A stretch of 64,000 nt of DNA from Ceratothoa steindachneri (Eukaryota; Arthropoda; Malacostraca; Isopoda; Cymothoidae): the NCBI GenBank assembly GCA_963969495.1, contig OZ018324.1:144755855-144819854 (forward strand), given 5' to 3'. Position numbers and translations under genes: made by a program. Positions 19,331-30,067 of the stretch are shown one piece after another. A model generated the notes under the pieces. That model had not been told where the DNA came from, ran no database searches, and worked only from the letters and a program-made list of their open reading frames with translations. The number at the start of each line of letters is the position of its first letter. The stretch's first letter is position 1.

Positions 19331-22244
19331 GCAGGCTAATGGAAGTGCTTTAGGGTTAAACTACTTGAGTAGTGATAGTGGTCAGGGAAATACAAGAGTA
19401 CAGGGTCGGGGAAAGAGAGAAAGGAGATGCAGAGGAGATAGGCCCTCAGGTGCTTCAGGGATAGGTGGGCTGAGTTGTCTTTACACAAATGCTCGTAGTC
19501 TTAGAAATAAGAAGGATGAATTATTTAGTTATATCATTCATGAAGATATAGATATAATATGTATAGTTGAATCATGGGTTAATGAAAATATATTTAATGA
19601 TAATGTCAGTGAATTTGAACTAGAGGGTTATACTATGTACATTAGTCAAAGGAGAGATAGGACTGGTGGTGGGTTGATTATTTATATCAGAAATAGCATT
19701 TCTTCAAATCTAAATAACTCTATAAAGCAAGGAGAAGGTGAATCATTATGGATAGATATTAAGGTTGGTAAAAATAGGAAAATACACTTGGGAGCTTTTT
19801 ATAGACCACCAGGACAGACTGATTGTATCGATGAGTTAATGATTAGGGAAATAAGTAAAGGATGCAAAGAAGATACAGTTATTCTTGGTGACTTTAATTT
19901 AACTTCTGTAGACTGGGAAAATATGATAGGAAGAGATAGAGCAAGTTGTAAGTTTATGGAGTGTTTTGAGGATAACTTTTTGATCCAATTTGTTAATAAG
20001 CCAACAAGGGGTGCCAATATATTAGATCTAATTCTTTCAAATGATGATCACTTAGTTCAAGGATTGAGTGTAGGGGAATCATTGGGAAACAGTGATCATC
20101 AGATGGTTCGGTTTAATTTGCAAATAGTTAAGGGTAGAACAACGACAAACTCCACGAAAATTCCAAATTTTTATAGGGGAGATTACGATAAATTACGCAG
20201 CATGCTAAATCAGATTAGGTGGGATATAGAATTCCATGGAAAGAATACTTATGAGATGTGGGATATTTTTAAGACTATATTAAACATGGTTCAGGAACAG
20301 TGTATTCCGATGAAGTCTATTAGGAAGAAATGTAGGAAACCATTATGGTGGAACCAAGAAATAGCTAATAAAGTTTCAGAGAAAAAAAGGGCATACCAGA
20401 GATTACAAAGTGAGAGTAGTTTAGATAATTTAAACCATTATAGGTCAACCAGAAATGAACTAAATAAGATTATTAAGAAGACCAAAAGGACAGCAGAAAT
20501 TAATTTAGCTAAAAATAATAATAAAGATCCTAAAAAATTCTTTAGCTATTATAGAATCAATAATCAATCTAACAGTGATAAAATAGGGCCTATTAAATAT
20601 GAAGGGGTTTTGAAAGAATCTGATGAGGAAATAGTAGAGGTCCTTAATGATCATTTTGCTTCAGTATTCACAGAAGAGAAACCAGTTAGATTAATTGATG
20701 ATAATTCTAGGTCAAGGGAAGTAGTGATAAATTCTATTAATATAGACAGAGAAGAAATTAAAGGGCTTATAATTCAGTTAAATACTAGTAAGGCATCTGG
20801 CCCTGACAACATTCATTCTAGGATACTCAAAGAAGGTGTAGAAAGTATTGCAGTAGCTCTCGAGAAGATATTTATTAGATCACTAGAGTCTGGAGAAATA
20901 CCAAATGATTGGAAATTGGCAAATGTAGTGCCAATTTTTAAAAAGGGAAGCAAAGAGGACCCAAATAACTTTAGACCAGTAAGCTTAACTTCTATAGTCT
21001 GTAAAATTCTTGAGAAGATGTTTAAGAAGGGAATTTCTGATCATCTAGAGAGTAGCAGGTTAATTAATGATGCTCAGCATGGTTTTAGAAAAGATAGATC
21101 GTGTTTAACTAATTTACTGGATTTTATGGATTATGTAACTAAAGAATTAGATAGGGGTGAGAAAGTTGATGTGATCTACTTAGATTTCAGCAAAGCTTTT
21201 GATAAGGTTCCACATAGAAGACTAGTTCATAAATTAAAGCTGCATGGGATATGTGGGAACGTTTTAAATTGGATAACTGAATGGCTGAAAAATAGGAAAC
21301 AGAGAGTTGTACTGAATGGAGTGAGGTCAGAGTGGAGGAATGTTATTAGTGGCGTACCTCAGGGATCAGTTTTAGGCCCTTTATTATTTATAATCTATGT
21401 AAATGATCTTGGGCAAGGTGTAAATAGCAAAGTGTCAATTTTTGCTGATGACACTAAATTGGCAGCTGTAGTCAAAGAGGTTGAGGGTAGCTTTAAAGTG
21501 CAGGGTGACTTAGATAAGCTGTTAGCTTGGGCTCAGAAGTGGCAGATGACTTTTAACCTTAATAAATGCAAAGTTATTAACATGGGGAGAGATAATAGGG
21601 AATTTAGCTATGAGATGGATGGATATTGGCTTAATTCAGTTGAAGATGAGAAAGACTTAGGAGTGGTAGTAGATAGGTCACTGAAATTTTCAAAGCAGTG
21701 TATTGAGGCAAAAAATAGAGCAAATAGGGTGCTAGGTTACATTAAAAGAAATGTTAGCTACAAGAGTAAGGAGGTCATCCTTAAACTATACAACTCTTAT
21801 GTCAGGCCACATTTAGAGTACTGTATACAGGCATGGTCACCACATTTTAGACATGATATAAACTTATTAGAGTCAGTACAAAGGAGGGCAACAAAAATAA
21901 TACCATCCCTGAAGCACCTTGAATATGAAGATAGAATGAGGGTATTAAATATGTTTTCATTTGAAAGAAGGTGTGTGAGGGGAGATATGATTGAGCTTTT
22001 TAAAATCTTTTCTGGGATGGATAAATTAGATTTCAGCAAGTTATTTGAGTTAGAAGGTAGTAATAGAACTAGAGGCCACCACTTAAAGATTAAAAAACAG
22101 AGGTGCAGACTGGATGTTAGAAAATATTTTTTCACTAACAGAGTGGTGGATTATTGGAATAGTTTGCCACCTGAGACTGTAGACAGCCCAAACTTGAATG
22201 TTTTCAAGCGCAGATTGGATGATTATATGGGGATGGAGGGTTAA
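19254..22244 (+). CDS. CR1-family-A ORF2: endonuclease-reverse transcriptase
   Basis: 996 codons without interruption. The first ATG lies in the overlap with ORF1 and the functional start may be further in. The EEP endonuclease spans residues about 72-285: LYTNARSLRNKKDEL, CIVESW, GAFYRPPG, ILGDFNLTSVDW (about 210), ANILDLIL and NSDHQMV. A connector includes KKFFSYYRINNQS. The RT spans about 505-760: SKASGPDN, NVVPIFKKGSKED, QHGFRKDRSC, A motif YLDFSKAFDKVPHRRL (about 642), B motif [12 protein letters not shown] (about 700) and C motif FADDTKLAA (about 729). The C-terminal VVDYWNSLP block is present. It would nick host DNA and copy its RNA there. All catalytic residues I can check are present, making this the best candidate for an active LINE in the window. 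Confidence 0.95.
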   Translation: MKVICLVGLWMKAGWKGSKHRFVEGRQANGSALGLNYLSSDSGQGNTRVQGRGKRERRCRGDRPSGASGIGGLSCLYTNARSLRNKKDELFSYIIHEDIDIICIVESWVNENIFNDNVSEFELEGYTMYISQRRDRTGGGLIIYIRNSISSNLNNSIKQGEGESLWIDIKVGKNRKIHLGAFYRPPGQTDCIDELMIREISKGCKEDTVILGDFNLTSVDWENMIGRDRASCKFMECFEDNFLIQFVNKPTRGANILDLILSNDDHLVQGLSVGESLGNSDHQMVRFNLQIVKGRTTTNSTKIPNFYRGDYDKLRSMLNQIRWDIEFHGKNTYEMWDIFKTILNMVQEQCIPMKSIRKKCRKPLWWNQEIANKVSEKKRAYQRLQSESSLDNLNHYRSTRNELNKIIKKTKRTAEINLAKNNNKDPKKFFSYYRINNQSNSDKIGPIKYEGVLKESDEEIVEVLNDHFASVFTEEKPVRLIDDNSRSREVVINSINIDREEIKGLIIQLNTSKASGPDNIHSRILKEGVESIAVALEKIFIRSLESGEIPNDWKLANVVPIFKKGSKEDPNNFRPVSLTSIVCKILEKMFKKGISDHLESSRLINDAQHGFRKDRSCLTNLLDFMDYVTKELDRGEKVDVIYLDFSKAFDKVPHRRLVHKLKLHGICGNVLNWITEWLKNRKQRVVLNGVRSEWRNVISGVPQGSVLGPLLFIIYVNDLGQGVNSKVSIFADDTKLAAVVKEVEGSFKVQGDLDKLLAWAQKWQMTFNLNKCKVINMGRDNREFSYEMDGYWLNSVEDEKDLGVVVDRSLKFSKQCIEAKNRANRVLGYIKRNVSYKSKEVILKLYNSYVRPHLEYCIQAWSPHFRHDINLLESVQRRATKIIPSLKHLEYEDRMRVLNMFSFERRCVRGDMIELFKIFSGMDKLDFSKLFELEGSNRTRGHHLKIKKQRCRLDVRKYFFTNRVVDYWNSLPPETVDSPNLNVFKRRLDDYMGMEG

Positions 22245-22482
22245 TTTCTTACTTTTTAGTATGTGGATATGTTTCTTGACTCATTCCTGTGGATGCAGTT
22301 TCTTTTTATTGTATATTTTGGGGGATTTTGATTTTGTTTTTGACAGACTCCTATGGAGGCTTTAAATTATATATTGTAGATGCATGGTTGGACATTCCTA
22401 TGGATTGTTAAATTGTATATTGTAGCTGCATGATCTGACAAAATCCTATGGATGCATTATGTGGGTGGGATTTGATGGATAC
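22245..22482 (+). other. CR1-family-A 3' UTR
   Basis: Non-coding, with four spaced repeats of the type GACA(AA)TCCTATGGATGC at about 22293, 22345, 22390 and 22438. Confidence 0.6.
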
Positions 22483-22556
22483 GGATGACCTTTGATAGGC
22501 CCTTGTGGCTTTTGTCATCCGTGAAATTATGTTATGTTATGTTATGTTATGTTATG
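22483..22556 (+). promoter_or_regulatory. CR1-family-A terminal hairpin and TTATG tail
   Basis: GGATGAC at 22483 pairs with GTCATCC at 22514-22520. AGGCCC and GTGGCT form an inner stem. The tail ATTATGTTATGTTATGTTATG follows. The same hairpin appears at 12951-12990 and, on the minus strand, at 14892-14930 and 15004-15048. CR1-type reverse transcriptases recognise such 3' structures; here that is inference from the conservation. Confidence 0.75.
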
Positions 22557-22904
22557 GGTGGTAGCGTGACTGAGAGCAGGAGGGAGGGTAATGTTAGGCC
22601 AAGACAGAATAGGAGAATGACTGAGGTGCTAGTGATGGGTGACTCTCAGATTAGGTATTTAGATAGGAAGTTGAGTGATAGCAAGTGGAAGGGAATGAGA
22701 GTTTGTCTGCCGGGTGCTGGTGTAAGTGATGTTTGTGAGAGGTATGATAGGCTGGTTTCTGGGTGTGAGAGGGATGCAGTTGTGATTACGCATGTGGGAG
22801 TGAATGATGTAAAGAAGGTGGGTACATGTGAGTTACGTGAGCAGTATAAAAGGTTAGTTGAAAGGATGAGTAAAAGCAGGGTAAAAGGTGTTGTTTCTGA
22901 GTGA
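22557..22904 (+). pseudogene. CR1 ORF1 SGNH/GDSL-like esterase fragment
   Basis: The open frame reads MTEVLVMGDSQIRYLDRKL (block I, catalytic serine in GDS). GMRVCLPGAGVSDVCER (block II glycine) and VVITHVGVNDVKKVG (block III, GxND) follow. These are the first three conserved blocks of SGNH hydrolases, in the form found in CR1 ORF1 proteins. The catalytic DxxH block is not reached because the frame ends (TGA at 22902) where it is fused to ORF2 text. In CR1 elements this domain follows a PHD finger and is thought to act on lipid esters or assist retrotransposition. No start codon of its own is certain; the frame is open from upstream. Confidence 0.78.
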
Positions 22905-23100
22905 ACATGACAGGACACGTAGCAATGGGTTTAAGCTTGATAAGTATAGGTTTAGGAAGGAGATTGGGAGGAATTGGTTTACAAATCGTGTGGTAGATGA
23001 ATGGAATAGGCTCACTAGGCATGTGATAGAAGCCTCCTCTCTGGGTAGTTTTAAGAATAGATTAGATAAATATATGGATGAAGCTGCTAGATGGGACTGA
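22888..23100 (+). pseudogene. CR1 ORF2 C-terminal tail
   Basis: Reads EHDRTRSNGFKLDKYRF, RKEIGRNWFTNRVVDEWNRL (the conserved FTNRVVxxWN block), FKNRLDKYM and a stop at 23098. It starts directly after the esterase fragment in another frame, marking the internal deletion junction at about 22890. Confidence 0.85.
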
Positions 23101-23361
23101 CTTTTTTTTATGTACATATGTATATATTTTTCTAAGGAGTGGGAAGATTATATTTTGCAGTTGCATGAATGGACATAATCCTCTGGATGCATTTTATGTA
23201 TATTGTAGATTAGATCTGACGAATCCTGTTAAGGGTGACAATGTTGATGACTTTTCTCTGGTAAGAAATCTTTTGTGTGTTGAATGGAACAGGAGCTGCC
23301 AAGTGTAGGCCATGAATGGTCTTTTGCAGTCTCCTTCTTTTCTTATGTTCTTATGTTCTTA

Positions 23362-23461
23362 AATATATGGAAAAGAAAAGGGGCAGATTGGAAAGCATAT
23401 GAAAATGGAATGGAAGAAGCATTGGAAGGACTAATAATAAACTTACCAGCCCCGCCAGAGC
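23362..23461 (+). pseudogene. RTE/L1-like LINE (family R), 5' piece
   Basis: A short lysine/glutamate-rich coding piece (KAYENGMEEALEGL) of the LINE that resumes at 24257. It is separated from it by a reverse-strand CR1 insertion. Confidence 0.5.
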
Positions 23462-24250
23462 TGGTTAAGCAGCATCCAACGGTCTTCTTGTTAATGGAGC
23501 AGGCAGCCTTCTCAGACTTATTTGTAGCTCCGGACATTCTTCAAATAATTTGCCAATTTTTGATTTGAATGAATTTATTGACCTTGCATAGACTGTTTGG
23601 TCATCTAAATTCTTCCATTCATCAATAACTCTTTGACTAAAGGAGAACTTTCTGATATTCAATCTTGATCTATCCCTAAAGATTTTCTGGCCATGACCTC
23701 TAGTTCTTCTATCATCAATTATTGTAAAAAAATCTTCCTTTCTTAATCCTTCATAACCATGCATTATCTTAAAAATCTCTATTAAATCACTTCTATGTCG
23801 TCTCATTTCCAATGTCATAAGATTACAACTTCTTAATCTATTCTCATATGATTCATTTCTTAAATCAGTTATAATTTTAGTAGTTCTTCTTTGCACTTTT
23901 TCTATATTATCTATGTCTTGTTGATTAGTAGGCCTCCATGCCTGTGAACAATATTCCAAAATAGGTCTGACTAAGCTTTTGTAAAGATTTATAATATTAA
24001 ATTTTGACTTGTTGTCAATTGTTCTTTTTATTGTCCCCAGAACATATTTGCTTTATAAACAATTTTGGCTATGTGCTCACTTGGTTTTAAAGTATTATGT
24101 ACTATTACACCTAAATCCTTTTCTGTAACAGCATTTTCAATATTTTCTTGTGCTAGGTTATATACAGCATTTACACTATTAAATCCTACATTTATAGTTT
24201 TACACTTTCTAACATTGAAAATCATCTGCCAATCCTCTGACCATTTATGA
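23462..24250 (-). pseudogene. CR1-like LINE ORF2 C-terminal fragment
   Basis: On the minus strand, RT thumb text MIFNVRKCKTINVGFN and EKDLGVIVHNTLKPSEH (24225-24030) is followed, after a shift near 24030, by MEYCSQAWRP, VQRRTTKIITDLR, YENRLRSCNL, TRGHGQKIFRD and FSFSQRVIDEWKNL. It ends at TAA about 23465. These are the post-RT blocks of a CR1 ORF2, distinct from families A to C. The catalytic RT core is absent, so it is 5'-truncated. It interrupts the family-R LINE. Confidence 0.85.
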
Positions 24251-24256
24251 AGGCAA

Positions 24257-26660
24257 ATTATTAGCAGTTAGAAGGAAAAATAAAAGAATTGGCGATGCAA
24301 AAGATTGGGAAAAAATGGATCCGAACAGGAGGGAAAAGGTCAAGCAAGGGGTGGTGGAACAAGGAAGTGGAGAAAGAGTACTTAACTAGGAGAAAGATGA
24401 ACAAACAACTAAGAAAACTAAGGTGAAGTAGAGAGAGAAGGGAGAGGGTTGAAGCAGAACAAGTGGAAAGGATGGAAATAGAATATAGGAAACAAAAGAG
24501 AAAAGTTACCCAAGTAATCTAGGATGCAAAGATCAAGGAAGAAGAGGAAAAAATAAGACTGGAACAAGTTGGGGGTAAATAACCGAGAAAGAGAGCAGTG
24601 GAGATATCTGAGGAGGGCCTTGGAAGGGGATAAAAGGGAGGACAAAGTAATAATGAAGACCAGAAGGAGAATGCAAGGACGAGAAAAAAATAAAGGTGCA
24701 AATTGAAGAATATTGGGGTAAAATCATTTGGGCACGGGAGAGATTGGAAGAAATTAGAGCCAATGAGGAACTTCTGAATGCAGTACAGGAATTAGAGGAT
24801 GAACGTATAGGAATCAACAGGGAGGACATAGAGTATGGGTTGAATAGATTAAAAAACCATTAGGCAGTGGATGAAGAAAGGATAGTTGGTGAATTTCTGA
24901 AATATGGATGAGAAAGGATGAAAGAGTTACTGATAACCCTATTCAACGATATGCTGGTGAATGGATGGGTGCCTGAGACTTAGTAGAAAAGTAGGATCAA
25001 TTTGTTACCCAAAAGTGGTAAAGACAAAAAATTGGTGGATAGCTACAGGCCAGTAGCCATAATGAGTGTGATAGGAAAGGTGTTTGGCAGCATCATGATA
25101 AAGAAACGGAAGGAGTGGGATGAACGTGAAAAGATACTTGGAGACAAATCTCTATATACTACGCAATGTAATAGAGAGGGTAAGAAAAAGAGCGTTAGTG
25201 TTATATGTCTGCTTTCTCGATATAGAGAAAGCCTTTGATAGAGTGGATAGAATGAAATTGTTTGCAAGACTAAGAGACTTGGGGATGGATGTAAATATTC
25301 TAAATATAATACAAAAACTGTATGAAAACAATAAAGTCAAACTAAATCTGAAGGACTTAGAAACAGGTTGGATGGTGAATGACATCGGGGTTAGACAAGG
25401 ATGTTCCATGTCTCCTAGCCTGTTCAGCTTCTTCATTGAAGAACTGTTGGAGAGAGTAAAGAGGGAATGCCAAGGAGTCATGGTTGGAGCCGCATATTGA
25501 CAACCCTGGTATTTGCAGATGACATAGTTCTGGTTAGTGAAGCAGCTGAGGGTTTGCAGAGACTTTTGAACGTGGTGTACCGGCATGAAGAAGAATGGAG
25601 AGTAAAATTTAGTAGAGGAAAGTGCAAAATCATGATATTTGGAGAACGAAGATATGAAGGATGGATCCTAGGAAATGACATCCTAGAAGTAGTCAATGAA
25701 TATAGATACTTGGGTGTGACAGTATGTAACCAGAAGGATATATTTGAGAAACATAAGAGACAAAATGAACTAAATATGCTTAGAATGACTGGCATGTTGA
25801 GGAACATGGCAACTAAGCAAGCAAACAAGTATAAAATGATAAGGGAATTGTGGAAAGGGATAGTAGTCCCAAGAAGCCTGTATGGGTATGAAGTCTGCAA
25901 AGTGACAAAGACAGAATTGGAGAGAATGGAAAAGATCCAAAACAAGGTGGCAAGAATTGCACTAGGGGCCAACCCCTATGTAGCAGTAGAGGCACTGAGA
26001 GGAGAAATGGGCTGGAGTAGGTATGAGGAGAGGGTGGCAAGGATGAAGGCAAACTATAAGTTGAGACTGCAAGAGATGGAAATAGAGATAGGACTGAGTA
26101 GCGCAAAGAGGTAATGAGAGTGGATACAAAATATGAATTGGAAGCAATCTATATAGAAGACAGAGCAAAAGGAAAACTGAAACAGAAAATAGTAGATTCA
26201 GGAGAAAGGCTCTGGAGAAGAGGAATAAATGGAAAGAGAAGTCTGAACATATACAGAGGCAAAAAGGAGCCTTGCATCGAGAATATGTATGATGAGAGTT
26301 TTGCAAGCCAGCTACTATTCAAGGCACGGACTGGATCCTTGAAGGTGAAGGGGAGGACATAGAGATAGAATGGAGGAGAAGACAGATGCAAATGGTGCCT
26401 ATTGGGGCAGTGAGAATCTATAGAACATTTGATAGTGGAATGTGTGGGACAGTCTCAAAAGAGAAAAATTGAAAGAAGAACTGGTGATAGAGTTAGGAAG
26501 AGAAAAGTGGGAGGAGGTGGAGAGAAGGGAGGACTATGGACTCAGTGAGGAATAAAGGATATAGATGATAAGAAATCAAGAATAGTAAGAGCAACAAAGA
26601 AATTCTTGCAGTGTGTGTGGAAGAAGAGAAATGAACAAAGCTAATAAAGTATTTCTCTTC
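24257..26660 (+). pseudogene. RTE/L1-like LINE (family R) reverse transcriptase remnant
   Basis: A decayed ORF2 in several frames. A basic linker (about 24290-24700) leads to fingers with SYRPVAIMSVIGKV (about 25035). The A motif is FLDIEKAFDRVDRMKL (about 25210), the B motif GVRQGCSMSPSLFSFFIEE (about 25388) and the C motif LVFADDIVLVSEA (about 25505). The post-RT YRYLGVTV and TELERMEKIQNKVARIALG blocks follow. A C-terminal zinc motif CKWCxxG...HLIVEC lies at about 26385-26450. The RQGC form of the B motif fits RTE/L1-like LINEs rather than CR1. The catalytic aspartates are intact but stops at 24420, 24860 and 24980 plus frameshifts near 25160 and 25480 kill the copy. A related C-terminal copy lies at 42950-43965. 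Confidence 0.85.
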
Positions 26661-26871
26661 TCCACAGAAAATAAATGCCATATCCCGATACAAAGGGTGG
26701 CTCAACAACCTGAACCTGTGAATAGATGGTGTTGACGTCTCTGATTACTTCCGGATAACTAATATTTCATTAACTAAATCTTTCTAATATATTTGTAGTA
26801 ATTAAAGTTTGCTGCACTTATTTATAATTGGGAGCTTATACAGGCCTACTGATTTTCAGTAGGTCTTTTGA
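26661..26871. other. LINE junction, no gene
   Basis: Short AT-rich stretch between the end of family R and the next LINE. TTCAGTAGGTCT at about 26856 partly mirrors AGGCCTACTGA at about 26843, forming a small hairpin just before the next ORF1 ATG. Confidence 0.4.
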
Positions 26872-27700
26872 AATGGAGGATGACCCCGATGGGTCTCCTC
26901 ATGATAATATAAACCTTCCATTTAAATACTTAATAGCACCTGTAAAAGAAGATGATAAATTTAATGACAAACCTCTTCAATTCAGCATTGCCCTTAAAAA
27001 CAGTAATTTACTTAATAATATTCAACATCATGATGTAACTTTTACTGGTCGCACAAAAAATTGTATTATTAGTACCAGTACTAAGATTAAAGATATCTTC
27101 TTAGATAGTGCAGGTTTCTTACTAGGTGAGTAGAAAGTAACTTGTAAATTACTATCAGATTCTTCCAAAATCCTATGGGGTTATTGGCCCAATTGCTCTA
27201 AATGAGAATGTAGTGGAAATAAAGAATGAATTAATATCTAAAGGCTACCCTATACTATCAATGTCTCGTATCAATAAAAGAATAAAAAAAGATAATACTC
27301 CAACACAATTTATTAAAATTGACTTCTCAGTTGAAAATAAGCCAACTATAATTAAAATACTGTATACAAATTTCCATGTAAACGATTATATTCCACTACC
27401 GATAGAATACATACATTTAATTCCTGTCGATCAAGAGCAAAATGTCTAATAATGTAGCAATGATCACTCGGCTAAAGACTGCCCAAGGGAAACTTTAAAA
27501 TGTGCAAATTGCAACTTAAATCATGTATCAACCTTTAAAGGATGCAAAGTATACAAGGAAGCTAAGAAAGTTGAAATTGTAGCAAAAAAGTTAAATATCA
27601 GTTATGAAAGCGCTAAAACACAAATAAAAGAAAATGATAATAAACCTTATAACATAAACTCCTATCCCTCCTCTATTTCCAAGGAAACTGCTGCAATTAT
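26872..27700 (+). pseudogene. I-superfamily LINE ORF1 (gag-like, zinc knuckles)
   Basis: Begins with MEDDPDGSPHDNINLPFK at 26872 and is open to a stop at 27131. It resumes after small indels as VVEIKNELISKGYPILSM and PTQFIKIDF (an RRM-like or PRE-type gag domain), stopping at 27447. Cysteine knuckles then follow: SAKDCPRETLKCANCNLN (about 27470-27530). Jockey and I-group LINEs have this layout in ORF1: a nucleic-acid-binding gag domain followed by CCHC knuckles that package RNA. At least three disablements are visible. The rest of ORF1 (27700-28400) is a degenerate Asn/Lys-rich tail. Confidence 0.72.
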
Positions 27701-28439
27701 TCAAAACCCACAAAAAGTTAACCAAGCTTGCTATGTTCATATCTTAAAAACTAGCCTACAAGATAGAACCATCAATAATAATACAGCAAATGGCAAATCA
27801 ATTCACCATCAAACCCTGATTAATAACCCCAATCCACTTGTTTATGATAAGACAAGCAATCCAAATTTTCTTACTAATTCAAATACGCCTTCTACCAACC
27901 CCCTCAAAATTAGTAATCATCCAAATAATGCAAACGATACACATATTTACAACTTTCTCTTAATTGCTTTGCTTAAAAGACTTGGGACAGAAGAAATTTG
28001 AAGAAGCATTAGTTGAAGCAAAACAAATGCAACAAGAAGCTATACACTCTCAACCTGCTAATACAACACTTAATAATAAAACTCATCTAATATTAAGTGA
28101 AAAAGGAAATAAAAATCAGGAAATGCTCATTGAAGCTGATAATCAGGGCAAAACTGTCAGGCAAGACACAAGTAATTCAAAACCTAAAGAAAATAAACTA
28201 AACCACTATATCTCATAAAAATGTAGCCCCAGATAAAAGTAGACAAAAACCTCCCATTGTTGAAGCAAATCATACAGTTAACCTCAAAGGGAAAAATAAA
28301 ACCCCCCTAAATTCTGAACCTGAAAAAATAAAACAAACAGCAAAACTAATAATCCAAACTTAATCAAATCAAATAAAAGACCCGTTTGTAGTGAACCTGA
28401 ACCTACAAATAAAAAAGTTAAGTAAAATGGATAATAAAA

Positions 28440-29522
28440 AAAAAATTTTCAATGGAATTGCCAGAGCTTATTTTCTCATCTATCGGAATTCAAAGTTTAC
28501 TTATATGCTAACAAACCCCACTTGTGTTGTATATGCGAAACACGATTGGGCATCAAATCAAATGTTAATTTTATTAACTATACAATTTTTAGAAGAGAGA
28601 TAGAAGGGGCGGAGGTATAATGATCTTAATTCACAAAGACATTAACTATAAAATAATAAATCTAAATGACTATATTAACAAAGCCCTTGAAGCTCAGGCT
28701 ATCAGAATTTATCCAAAAAATAATAATGCTGTAGATATACTCAATTTATATAATCCCCATGCAAACAATTTTATTGAACAAGAACTAGAATTCTATACAT
28801 CTCAACTAGGTAATAAATTAATTATTTTTGGTGATCTAAATCAAAGACACCCTGCATGGAATAATCATCTCAAGCGTTAACCTCTGCAACAAGCAACCGC
28901 TTTCAATAATTATATTGCCCAATCAGGTCTAACTATAGCAACTCCTCTAGGTCTTAAAACAAGATATGACCTAAAAAATAACTCTTACTCAACTATTGAC
29001 CTTATTTTAGTATCAGCAATTCTTTCAGATAAAACTGAAATTAACTTGGGTAGAGATCTCAGCTCAGATCATATCCCAATCCTTATCCATTTATCTGAAC
29101 AAATAACTGTATCTAACATAGGAAAAAGACCAGATTGGAAGATAAAAAAAACCAAATGGTCAGAATGGATAACTAATTTTACTCCAATTCAAAATCCACT
29201 TGAAGAATTAGATGAAATAATAGAAAATATAATAGAAGCCAGCAAATTAACTTTCAAACTTAGTATTAAACCTAAAAGCACTAAATATAACAAACCATGG
29301 TGGACAGAAGAATGCAGCAGACAGGTGGCTCTGAGGCGGAAGGCTAAACATACTAATGAAAGAAACTTCACTCTACAGAACACCATAACCTTTAATAGAC
29401 AAAAAGCTATAGCACAAAGGACAATTAGGAGAGCAAGAACATATTCTGGTTCAAATATTAAGGATACTAACAAGGAGAGGAGCCCCATAGGTGAAGATTG
29501 GTGTGGGTTTCTATTCTATTAA
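28440..29522 (+). pseudogene. I-superfamily LINE ORF2 endonuclease and connector
   Basis: Endonuclease blocks: an N-terminal WNCQSLFSHLSEFK-like start (about 28450), CICETRL (about 28535, catalytic E), RRGGGIMILIHKD (about 28606), IIFGDLNQRHPAW (about 28822, GDxN), STIDLILVS (about 28990) and SSDHIPILI (about 29063). A connector with KYNKPWWTEECSRQVALRRK follows (about 29285). There are stops after HLKR (28878) and at 29520, and frameshifts near 28600. No RT motifs follow, so the copy is 3'-truncated or interrupted at 29522. Confidence 0.85.
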
Positions 29523-30067
29523 CTATACCTATCACTTTCAATTATCTGAGGAACCAGATGTACCTCAAAATTAATAAATATCTTTAAACTTATTTATACA
29601 GGTATTCACCCTTTAAAAGAGAAATCAATAAGATTTTACATATTAAAATAAATTAATAAGATAAAAAAAATGGAAAGAAAAGAGAGAATCAATAGCTCAC
29701 CTAATTATAATATAAACTCATAATTATACCAATTATACAGTGCAGCAAACTGTGTAGTGCCTAACTCTCTTAGATCTCACTATCATTAACACACCTCCGT
29801 TTAACACAAATTAATGAAGAACAAATAAAAAAATACTGGTCTGGTGGGAAAATATGCTCCATCCAAGAGGAGTAAACCCCTCCACAAAAAAAAACTATAT
29901 GCATCACAACTCGGGCAGAAAATGCAACATCCTAATCATCCCCTCCACCACATCACCAGACAACCCCATCATCACCAATACAAAAAAAGACCATTTTCGA
30001 TAACAACAACAACTATACCACCAACTTAGAAACAGACCCTAACACAACAACAGAAGCTGACTGACTC
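29523..30067. other. Degenerate A/T- and Asn-rich LINE sequence
   Basis: No domain can be read. Composition (AACAAC, CATCACCA) resembles the surrounding A-rich I-superfamily LINEs, so it is probably decayed LINE coding sequence. Confidence 0.35.

Larger units (their letters stand above)
18554..22556 (+). mobile_element. CR1-family-A LINE, nearly full length
   Basis: A 4.0-kb element in the standard CR1 order: a 5' leader with a 22-bp tandem repeat, a short ORF1, an uninterrupted ORF2, a short 3' UTR and the terminal hairpin with (TTATG)n tail. It begins immediately after a Merlin-like terminus and ends where an internally deleted CR1 begins. A cluster of two close relatives of different length (14995-16600 and 12935-13013) shows the family was recently active. 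ORF1 here lacks the esterase half typical of CR1. Confidence 0.88.
22557..23361 (+). mobile_element. Internally deleted CR1 with esterase ORF1
   Basis: An 0.8-kb element joined directly to the tail of the preceding CR1. It carries an ORF1 esterase half, then immediately the last 70 codons of an ORF2, a 3' UTR and a (TTCTTATG)n tail at 23338-23361. The whole RT and endonuclease are gone. It has no active enzyme of its own except possibly the esterase and would need another CR1 for mobility. The tail differs from the family-A tail, so it is a different CR1 family. Confidence 0.8.
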
